Assembly (NCBI GenBank): GCA_022709755.1
Contig: JAKLIF010000012.1
Location: 1-55,280, forward strand
Direction of reading: 5' to 3'
Length of the DNA: 55,280 nucleotides
From: Elusimicrobiota bacterium
Lineage (GTDB): Bacteria; Elusimicrobiota; Elusimicrobia; FEN-1173; JAKLIF01
Shown here piece after piece: positions 49,157 to 55,280 of this stretch (position 1 is the stretch's first letter; each line of letters opens with the position of its first letter). The notes beneath the pieces are model-generated. The model saw only the letters and a list, made by a program, of their open reading frames with translations, did not search any database and was not told the origin of the DNA. Both the position numbers and the translations under genes were made by a program.

Positions 49157-50611
49157 TCAATGGAGACTGACGACCTTGATCGAACGGAGGGCGTCGCCGT
49201 CCTGTCCCGAGATGCGGATGTCCTTTTCGGCCAGGTCTTCCAGGTAGTCCACGATGGCCTGGGTGATGCGTTCTCCGGGGATGAGGACCGGGATGCCGGG
49301 CGGATAGGGCGTCAGGGTCTGGGCGGAGATCTGGCCGGCCGCCTTGGAGAGGGGCACGCGTTTGGAGGGATAGAGGAGCACCACGTCGCGCGGCACCATG
49401 ACCATCTCCGTCGACAGCGACGGGAGTTGGAGGATCCAGTTCTGGGCCGACCCCTGATATTTCTCGTCGATGTCCTCCAGGGCGCTGACGAGCCGGTTGA
49501 TGTCCGACTTGTCCGAGCCGATCCCCATGATGGCGATGAGGTTGAAGATGTCGGCGGCGTCCACCTGCACGTTGTATTCGTCGGAGAGGATGTCCTCGAT
49601 CTCGTATCCCGAAAAACCGGTGCGGGTCACGTTGATGGTGAGTTTGGAGACGTCGAGGTCGTATCCGCGGGAGATGATGTCTTTGCGCGTGAAGCAGGTG
49701 AAATGTTTCAGGGCGGAGATGCGCTTGCGGGCGTCTTCGGCCCAGTGGATCACGCGGTTGAGCATGCGTCCCCCCTGTTGCACCACCTGCCGCCGCGCCA
49801 GGTCGAGGCTGGCCAGGATCAGATAGTTCGGGCTGGTGGTCTGGAGCATGGAGATCATCCGGCGCATCCGGCCCAGATCGACGATGTCGGACTGGAAGTG
49901 GACGACGGACCCTTGCGACAGGGCCGAGAGGATCTTGTGGGTGGATTGGACGCACATGTCGGCGCCGGCTTCGACGGCGGAGATGGGCAGGTCCTTGTGG
50001 AATTTCAGGTGGGCCCCGTGGGCTTCGTCCACCAGGAGCGCTTTCCCCCGGGCGTGGCAGATCTCCGCGATCTTCACGAGGTCGGAGACCACGCCGTTAT
50101 AGGTGGGGCTGGTCACGAAGACGGCTTTCGCTTCCGGAAAACGTTTGAGCGTCTCTTCGATCTGTTCGGGACTCGAGTCGAAGAGGATGTCGAGGTTCTG
50201 GTCCACTTTCGGCTGGATCCAGATGGGCCAGACGCCGGATTGGATGATGCCGGCCATGGCCGACTTGTGGGCGTTGCGGGAGAGGATGACCGAATCGCCG
50301 GGACGGCAGGACGCCAGGAACATGGCCATGTTTCCGACGGACGTGCCGTTGACCAGGAAGAACGAATGTTCCACGCCGTAGGCGCGGGCCATCAGCTGTT
50401 GGGCTTTCTTGATGGGGCCGACCGGGTCGTGGAGCGAGTCCACTTCCGGGAAGACGGTGACGTCCATGAAATACATGTTACGCCCGGTGAACGTGCGGAG
50501 CCGCTTGTCGATGCTGCGCCCGTTCTTGTGGCCCGGCGTATGGAAGGAGGTCACGCGGCGTTTGGCGTGGTCCAGCAGAGTGTCGAACAGCGGGGTCTTG
50601 TCTTGTTTCAT
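49157..50611 (-). CDS. Arginine/lysine/ornithine decarboxylase (fold type I, PLP)
   Basis: The 484 residues match the shorter Orn/Lys/Arg decarboxylases such as the SpeA of Bacillus. TSPTYNGVVSD, VDEAHGAHLKFH and the PLP-binding lysine in QSTHKILSALSQGS are visible, then a C-terminal domain with PYPPGIPVLIPGE. The product would be agmatine, cadaverine or putrescine; the adjacent spermidine synthase and SAM decarboxylase genes point to polyamines. It ends about 80 bases before the DksA-like gene. Confidence 0.92.
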   Translation of the reverse strand: MKQDKTPLFDTLLDHAKRRVTSFHTPGHKNGRSIDKRLRTFTGRNMYFMDVTVFPEVDSLHDPVGPIKKAQQLMARAYGVEHSFFLVNGTSVGNMAMFLASCRPGDSVILSRNAHKSAMAGIIQSGVWPIWIQPKVDQNLDILFDSSPEQIEETLKRFPEAKAVFVTSPTYNGVVSDLVKIAEICHARGKALLVDEAHGAHLKFHKDLPISAVEAGADMCVQSTHKILSALSQGSVVHFQSDIVDLGRMRRMISMLQTTSPNYLILASLDLARRQVVQQGGRMLNRVIHWAEDARKRISALKHFTCFTRKDIISRGYDLDVSKLTINVTRTGFSGYEIEDILSDEYNVQVDAADIFNLIAIMGIGSDKSDINRLVSALEDIDEKYQGSAQNWILQLPSLSTEMVMVPRDVVLLYPSKRVPLSKAAGQISAQTLTPYPPGIPVLIPGERITQAIVDYLEDLAEKDIRISGQDGDALRSIKVVSLH

Positions 50612-50635
50612 GGGATGTTTTTGAGAGTCCTCCGG

Positions 50636-51559
50636 TTACTTGTAGAAGTAAATGGGGTGATGGTTGGTGATCAGCCGCTTTTCCTTATTCAATAATTTCC
50701 GGATATGTTTGGGCGTCCCGAAGAGACCGGCGTGGCAGAGGCCGTCGTAGAAAGACAGGGGACCTTTGATCCGTTCTCGGATCAGGGTGTCGATCCTCTT
50801 CGGAGAGAGTTCGAGCGGTCGGCAGTTCTCCCCGCCGCAGACCACGAACGCCCACGGCACGTCGAACGAGGGGATGTAGGCGTAGTAGGGTGCCACGTTC
50901 CGGAAAGAGTGTTTCAGGGTGTTGTGGAGCACGGCGTGCTGTTTGATCTGCAGGAGGCTTCCGGATCCGGCTTGGACCACCAACAGCCCGTCGGGATTGA
51001 GCCGCTTGAGGAGCTTGCGGTAGAACTCGAGGGTGTAGAGCTTGTACGCGGGACCGGGCTCGTTGGGGGTCGGGAGGTCCGAGATGATGACGTCGAAGGT
51101 GTTTTCCGTCTTCTCGACGAACTTCCGGGCGTCGCCGATGAGGACCTGGGAGCGCGGGTTCTGGAAGGATCCTTGGTGCCAGGAGGGCATGTGTTGTTTG
51201 CAGAAACGGACCACTTCGGCGTCGATGTCCACCATGAGGCACTTTTCGACAGAGCGGTGTTTGAGGACCTCGCGCGTGGTGGCTCCTTCCCCCCCGCCCA
51301 TGATGAGGACCTGCCGCGGGCGCGGATGCATCAACAGCGCCGGATGGACCAGGGATTCGTGATAGATGAACTCGTCGTTCTGGGCGGACTGCATCTCTCC
51401 GTCGAGGACCAGGCACCGTCCGAAAGAATGGGTGTCGGCCACCTGGGCCTTCTGGAAGCGCGTCTCCGTCTGGACGATGAACTGTTTGAAATGGTGGCTG
51501 TGCGACTCGTGGGGGGTGAGCCATTCCGTCATCCAGACGCCCTTGTCCGGGGAAGCCAT
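50636..51559 (-). CDS. speE: Spermidine synthase (polyamine aminopropyltransferase)
   Basis: This enzyme transfers an aminopropyl group from decarboxylated SAM to a diamine. The 307 residues from the ATG have HHFKQFIVQTETRFQKAQV, the acidic GGGEGATTREVLKH cofactor loop, MVDIDAEVV, and DVIISDLPTPNEPG with the substrate-binding acidic residues. A longer upstream frame overlapping speD was rejected. It follows speD by five bases and precedes the decarboxylase by 24. Confidence 0.94.
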   Translation of the reverse strand: MASPDKGVWMTEWLTPHESHSHHFKQFIVQTETRFQKAQVADTHSFGRCLVLDGEMQSAQNDEFIYHESLVHPALLMHPRPRQVLIMGGGEGATTREVLKHRSVEKCLMVDIDAEVVRFCKQHMPSWHQGSFQNPRSQVLIGDARKFVEKTENTFDVIISDLPTPNEPGPAYKLYTLEFYRKLLKRLNPDGLLVVQAGSGSLLQIKQHAVLHNTLKHSFRNVAPYYAYIPSFDVPWAFVVCGGENCRPLELSPKRIDTLIRERIKGPLSFYDGLCHAGLFGTPKHIRKLLNKEKRLITNHHPIYFYK

Positions 51560-51564
51560 GGGCG

Positions 51565-51939
51565 TTACCGGCAGAAACGGCGCCCGGTGTGGTTGAGGAC
51601 GCCCCGCTTCAGTTCCATCGCGGTGACGTTCTTCGGGCGGAAATGGCGCACCAGATAGCGGTAGGCCCGCCAGGGATTGACCTTGTTCCCGCAGGTGTAG
51701 AGGTCGATGGAGGCGAAACCGTGTTCGGGCCAGGTGTGGATGGAAAGATGGGACTCTTCGATGACGACCACGCCGGAGATGCCGTGGGGATTGAACATGT
51801 GGAAGACGACGTCGACGATGGTGGCTTTGGCCGCCTTGGCGGCGCCCACCATCACGTCTTCCACCCGGCGCACGTCGGTGAGGACCTTGGCGTCGCAACC
51901 GTAGAGTTCGACTAAAAGATGGCGGCCCAGCGTTTTCAC
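51565..51939 (-). CDS. speD: S-adenosylmethionine decarboxylase proenzyme
   Basis: The short (124-residue) class 1B enzyme supplies decarboxylated SAM. Self-cleavage occurs at E62-S63 in EESHLSIHTWPEHG, with S63 forming the pyruvoyl group; His68 and Cys83 (TCG) match catalytic positions. A GTG start with AAAGGGG about eight bases upstream was chosen. It leads the polyamine unit, with a promoter in the gap upstream. Confidence 0.95.
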   Translation of the reverse strand: MKTLGRHLLVELYGCDAKVLTDVRRVEDVMVGAAKAAKATIVDVVFHMFNPHGISGVVVIEESHLSIHTWPEHGFASIDLYTCGNKVNPWRAYRYLVRHFRPKNVTAMELKRGVLNHTGRRFCR

Positions 51940-51981
51940 AAAAAAAACCCCTTTATAGGTAAAGAATGTCGGCGCGGATAT

Positions 51982-52012
51982 ATATTAGAAAGCTTTTGCG
52001 GTTTAGTGTCAA
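51982..52012 (-). promoter_or_regulatory. Promoter of the polyamine unit
   Basis: A perfect -35 TTGACA (52007-52012) is followed, 19 bases later, by TAATAT (51982-51987); with 17-base spacing the -10 would be TCTAAT. The surrounding run is AT-rich. The start should lie near 51975, about 35 bases before speD. Confidence 0.55.
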
Positions 52013-52088
52013 GGTTTATTTGGCCGTCGGACGGGATTCCGGCCGTCGGGGCGCCGTCCGTCGAAGGGAGCCGTCCGGCGCGGCGGTT

Positions 52089-53183
52089 TTATCCCCCCCG
52101 GTGACCGAGGATCCACCGCCGAAAAGAGTAGTAGAGGAGGCTGTTCCGGCGGAGCGATCGCAGCTTGTCGGGGGCGCGCCGGAAGGACCTGATGGACTCT
52201 TTCGACGAAACCAGTTTTCGGATCCAGGGGGCGTCGGAGTCCGGAGTCTCTTCGCCGTAAAACTTTTCCGGAAGGGGCGCTTCGTTCAAAAAGGATCGGT
52301 AGACGCCGCGGGCCACGTATTCGTTCCCCAGGAAATTGAGGTGTTTGTCCGTCTTGAACTGGATGTCCCACCCTTTGTGTCCCCAGTCTTTGCCGTTGCA
52401 GACGTAGACGGGAACCCCTTGAGCCCGCCATCGATCGATCCGGGAGGGCGGGGCCACGGATTCGTTCATGGCCACGATCCCCATCCGGGCGTGATGGTCG
52501 CGGGCGAGCCGGTAGATCCGCTCCAGGTTTTCTTCCTGGAACCGCTGGAGCGTCTCCGGGTCGTCGTTCCCGTCGGGAGCTGTGTCTCCTTTGTCGGGCG
52601 TGAACCGCGGGTCGGTCCGGTCTCGGCGGTCGTCATCGAGGTCGTTGTCGGACAATTGGACGATGACGAACCGGGGTCGGAGGATCGGGATCAGGAGTTC
52701 CGCCATCCGGCGGTGGTAGAGCGTGCCCGCCCCGGCCATGCCGAAGTTCATGAAACGCCGTCCCGACAGCCGCGACAGGAGACTGACCCAGCCCTCCGTG
52801 TCATCGAGCCGGTCGTTGATGGTGAACGAATCGCCGATGACGATCCCGAAGACGGGTCCCTCGTCGTTCAACCCGTTTTTCCGAAACCCGTGGGAGCAGC
52901 CCTGGATCGGGATTGATCCCGTGCTGAACGTCATCTTCAGGTTGGGTGTGGGGTTGATGAATCGCCGGTCCGGCGAGATGAAGACGAGCCGGTGGTTTTC
53001 GCAGAACAGTTTGAATCCGCTGATATGGGTCCCGCAGGCCCATTCCCGGACGATGTCCCGGGCGAGCGGCGCGCCGGAAACGCGCAGGAAGAATTCGCAC
53101 GAGGCGAGGGCGACCAGGACGATGAGGGCGAAGAACGACAGACGGACGAGGAGGAGCGCGGCGGAGCGGAGAGGCGGTGTCAC
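52089..53183 (-). CDS. Membrane-anchored SGNH/GDSL-like hydrolase
   Basis: The protein has 364 residues from a GTG after the flavin reductase stop; the longer frame runs antisense-like into that gene. A membrane anchor (ALLLVRLSFFALIVLVALAS) precedes an extracytoplasmic domain with VFGIVIGDSFTINDRLDDTEGW (GDSF, nucleophile Ser), FMNFGMAGAG, VIVQLSDNDLDDD and DKHLNFLGNEYVA with the Asp/His pair. Members deacetylate or hydrolyse sugar esters. The substrate is unknown. Start choice is uncertain. Confidence 0.7.
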   Translation of the reverse strand: MTPPLRSAALLLVRLSFFALIVLVALASCEFFLRVSGAPLARDIVREWACGTHISGFKLFCENHRLVFISPDRRFINPTPNLKMTFSTGSIPIQGCSHGFRKNGLNDEGPVFGIVIGDSFTINDRLDDTEGWVSLLSRLSGRRFMNFGMAGAGTLYHRRMAELLIPILRPRFVIVQLSDNDLDDDRRDRTDPRFTPDKGDTAPDGNDDPETLQRFQEENLERIYRLARDHHARMGIVAMNESVAPPSRIDRWRAQGVPVYVCNGKDWGHKGWDIQFKTDKHLNFLGNEYVARGVYRSFLNEAPLPEKFYGEETPDSDAPWIRKLVSSKESIRSFRRAPDKLRSLRRNSLLYYSFRRWILGHRGG

Positions 53184-53208
53184 TGGGATCCCGTCCCGAG
53201 GGGACGAG

Positions 53209-53754
53209 TCATCGGGCCTTGACGACGCGTTGTGGAACGACGAAGAAGGGGCCGGAGGTGTGGTGCAGGGTTCGGGCTCGCTCGGCCAAGAGCCGGCCGT
53301 GCCGGTAGAAGCGGCTCTCCACTTCCGCATGGACGACCTTCGCCATATGGAGGTGGATCCCCTTCAGGCGGATGGTCCTCTGGAGTCGGCATTCGATGTG
53401 GGCCACCGCCGCGGCCAGCCGGGGCGGCTTGACCTTGACGGAAGGGACGGTCCTCAGTCCCGTCGCCTTGAATTTATCGACGGATTTTCCGGAGTGCGTC
53501 CCGCAGAAAAAGATCGCGTCCGCCTGGCGCTCCGTCATGACGTTGATCACGAACTCCTTTGAAGAACGGATGAAGAGGTCTGTCTGGATGCCGGGTTCCA
53601 CCGCCGAGACGACCCAGGCGGGATCGTCCAGGAGCGGCATGGTCCAATTGATGGGCGCGACGTTTTTCCGGATCCGGTCTCCCGAGGTGATGAGACAGCA
53701 GGGGCCGGGATTGATGAGGTGATAGGATTCTGGGGGCGGAAGGACTTTCCGCAT
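53209..53754 (-). CDS. Flavin reductase-like FMN-binding protein
   Basis: The 181 residues start at an ATG just after the PHP gene. NPGPCCLITSGDRIRKNVAPINW and FVINVMTERQADAIFFCG match the split beta-barrel of the flavin reductase-like (flavoredoxin) family, which binds FMN and reduces flavins or acts in electron transfer. The start inside the longer frame was chosen because the upstream part overlaps the PHP gene. Partner and substrate are not known. Confidence 0.82.
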   Translation of the reverse strand: MRKVLPPPESYHLINPGPCCLITSGDRIRKNVAPINWTMPLLDDPAWVVSAVEPGIQTDLFIRSSKEFVINVMTERQADAIFFCGTHSGKSVDKFKATGLRTVPSVKVKPPRLAAAVAHIECRLQRTIRLKGIHLHMAKVVHAEVESRFYRHGRLLAERARTLHHTSGPFFVVPQRVVKAR

Positions 53755-53765
53755 GGGGGCCGGGG

Positions 53766-54644
53766 TCAGATGACTTCTTGGAGGATCGACAGGGTCTTCA
53801 GTTCGAAGCTTTCTTTCTTCTTGCGCATGGTCTCGACGACGGAGTAGGGCATGCGGACATCGCCGAGCTGGCCGGCGGGGCCTTCGTCGTCGGAATGGAA
53901 ATCCGATCCGCCCGTGGTGAAGAGATCCAGTTCCTTGGCCAGTTTCTCGTACGCTTTGACGATGGATTCGGAATGCTTGGGATGGACGGCCTCGATGCCG
54001 TTGAGTCCGGCGCGGAGGAGGACCCCCCAGCTCTTCTTGAGGCGCGGTCCGCCGAAATAGGGATGGGCCATGACGGCCAGCCCGCCGACGCGCCGGATGA
54101 GGTGGATGCACGCGGTGGGGGTCAACCGGGCCTTGGGGACGTAGGCGGGTTTGCCTTCGGAAAGATAGATGTCGAAAGCTTCGTCGTAGGAGGACACGTA
54201 TCCTTCGTCGATGAGGGCGCGGGCGATGTGGGGCCGTCCGAAGGCCTTCCCCTGGTTCTGCGCGTAAAGTTTTTCCGCGTTCAAATGGAGACCGAGGTTG
54301 GAGAGGCGGTTGAGGATGTGGTGGGCGCGGCGGAGGCGCGTGCGGCGGAACATCGCCAGCGTTTCCTGAAAATGGGAGTCGTGATGACGGATGAAATAGC
54401 CGAGGATGTGCATCTCGGTGTCCGATTCGTCTCCCGTGACGGTGGCGGACAACTCGATGCCGGGGACGACCTCGATCCCGAGGCGTTTCCCCTCTTCCTG
54501 GGCGACGTCGATGGCGTCGGTGGTGTCGTGGTCCGTGATGGCCACGGCGCTGAGTCCGATGTCCTTGGCCCTTCGGACCAGGTCCACGGCGGACAGCGTG
54601 CCGTCGGAGAATGTGGTGTGGGTATGAAGATCGCAGACTTTCAT
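53766..54644 (-). CDS. PHP-domain phosphoesterase (TrpH/YciV-like)
   Basis: The 292 residues open with CDLHTHTTFSDGT, the PHP metal motif HxH, then ITDHDTTDA, VPGIELSA and LAVMAHPYFG. C-terminal TTGGSDFHSDD completes the metal site. The layout matches the TrpH/YciV family, which in Escherichia coli has 5'-3' exonuclease and nucleoside 3',5'-bisphosphatase activity. It follows an outer membrane protein gene by 14 bases. Confidence 0.9.
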   Translation of the reverse strand: MKVCDLHTHTTFSDGTLSAVDLVRRAKDIGLSAVAITDHDTTDAIDVAQEEGKRLGIEVVPGIELSATVTGDESDTEMHILGYFIRHHDSHFQETLAMFRRTRLRRAHHILNRLSNLGLHLNAEKLYAQNQGKAFGRPHIARALIDEGYVSSYDEAFDIYLSEGKPAYVPKARLTPTACIHLIRRVGGLAVMAHPYFGGPRLKKSWGVLLRAGLNGIEAVHPKHSESIVKAYEKLAKELDLFTTGGSDFHSDDEGPAGQLGDVRMPYSVVETMRKKKESFELKTLSILQEVI

Positions 54645-54658
54645 GGAAAAAACCTCGC

Positions 54659-55280
54659 TTAGAATTTAATACCGGCTACCAGACCCCAATTGTACGCATC
54701 ACGGGACAGACCGAGCAACAGGGTGCCTGAAAGGACGGCGGGAAATTGTTCGGGAGACCATTCGGTGCCGGGCGCGAGGTAGAGTTCTTGCACGCCTTCC
54801 GTCCGGCGGACCTTGTTGATCTTGTCTTTGCCGCGGTTGAATCCGCGCAGGTCGCACGCGAGGTTCCAGCGCGGGTCCATCTCGTAACGGGCACCGAGGG
54901 TGTATGAAAAGACGTTTCCGAACTGGGTGTCGTTCCCCTCGGTGTAGAGGCGCACGCCCAGGTGGGCGTATCCCGTGACGAGTTGGAGGGGCGTCTCGAG
55001 TCCCCAGCCCATCAACAGTCCGATCCCCCCCGCTCCCAATCCGTTGTCCGAATCGCCCGTGGGGAGCGAGAGACCGGCTTCTCCGATCCACGTGGTGGAC
55101 ACCGACTCGGCGCCCATCGGTCTCCGGTATTTTCCGGCGATGGTCAGGTCGTTGATCCCGGAATGGCCGTTCCCCTGGTCGGGGTTCGTCGAGAGGAATC
55201 CGAGGCCGCCTCCCAGTTCCAGCGATTTGCTCAGGGACCGGCTCAAGAGATAGTCGAATTCGATGACGTCCGTGGAATCG
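54659..55280 (-). CDS. Outer membrane beta-barrel protein, 5' end outside window
   Basis: The frame is open to the right edge of the window, so the N-terminus and any signal peptide are missing. About 206 residues are visible, with many short alternating hydrophobic strands, ELGGGLGFLST, GEAGLSLPTGDSD and the final aromatic residue (GIKF) typical of proteins inserted by the BAM machinery. The pattern resembles transporter-like barrel proteins, but function is unknown. Confidence 0.75.
   Translation of the reverse strand, partial: DSTDVIEFDYLLSRSLSKSLELGGGLGFLSTNPDQGNGHSGINDLTIAGKYRRPMGAESVSTTWIGEAGLSLPTGDSDNGLGAGGIGLLMGWGLETPLQLVTGYAHLGVRLYTEGNDTQFGNVFSYTLGARYEMDPRWNLACDLRGFNRGKDKINKVRRTEGVQELYLAPGTEWSPEQFPAVLSGTLLLGLSRDAYNWGLVAGIKF

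Noticed and set aside
50636-51898. Longer spermidine synthase frame
   Set aside because: The extra N-terminal 113 residues are antisense-like, Arg/His/Pro-rich sequence covering speD in another frame; the ATG at 51559 gives the normal length.

Overview
The window comes from the chromosome of a Gram-negative, menaquinone-using bacterium. An LpxL-like lipid acyltransferase and a beta-barrel outer membrane protein indicate an outer membrane, and a futalosine-pathway cluster indicates menaquinone. Most of the DNA is GC-rich with strong codon bias, which opens many long antisense frames. I cannot name the species. The gene set would fit an environmental lineage such as Elusimicrobiota, Omnitrophota or Nitrospirota, but that is a guess. 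Several promoters fit the classical -35/-10 consensus, and three of them place the start site almost on the start codon.

Bases 1 to about 8,300 are clearly AT-richer and look like an acquired defence island on the minus strand: a membrane protein, a SIR2-like protein and a complete type I restriction-modification operon (hsdM-hsdS-hsdR). Its right edge falls where a tRNA-Arg(CCT) stops, at the end of its anticodon loop (8305-8343), next to two copies of a 38-base repeat.

From 8.5 to 38.7 kb almost everything is on the minus strand. In order of position: a methyltransferase; a sodium symporter with a 37-residue partner; apt; a sigma-70 factor; acylphosphatase; a plus-strand serine hydrolase. 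A compact unit follows with two proline tRNAs interleaved among a MerR regulator, a cyclic-nucleotide-binding protein, a MGDG-synthase-like glycosyltransferase and the acyltransferase. Next come phospholipid genes (gpsA, plsY, pgsA) mixed with der, hflX, miaA, mutL, mutS, miaB and HU, then ackA and small hydrolases, then LemA/TPM proteins and a glycan group (GT2, YdjC deacetylase, GT4). The glycan group is preceded by its own promoter and a 40-codon gene whose product carries a lasso-peptide-like leader motif.

From 39.2 to 46.3 kb lies the menaquinone cluster: mqnP, a ubiX homologue, a ubiD homologue (mqnL-like), mqnE, mqnA and mqnC on the plus strand, with mqnD converging on mqnC. No mqnB was found. 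From 46.3 kb to the end the genes are again on the minus strand: a Rieske ferredoxin, a DJ-1/PfpI protein, leucyl aminopeptidase, a DksA-like zinc-finger protein behind a palindromic promoter, a polyamine cassette (arginine/lysine decarboxylase, spermidine synthase, SAM decarboxylase), an SGNH-like protein, a flavin reductase, a PHP phosphoesterase and an outer membrane protein cut by the window edge.

The items most worth a second look are the orphan RiPP-like precursor, the SIR2/membrane-protein/type I RM island with its split tRNA, the tRNA-Pro-interleaved operon and the PilZ protein with a four-cysteine tail.
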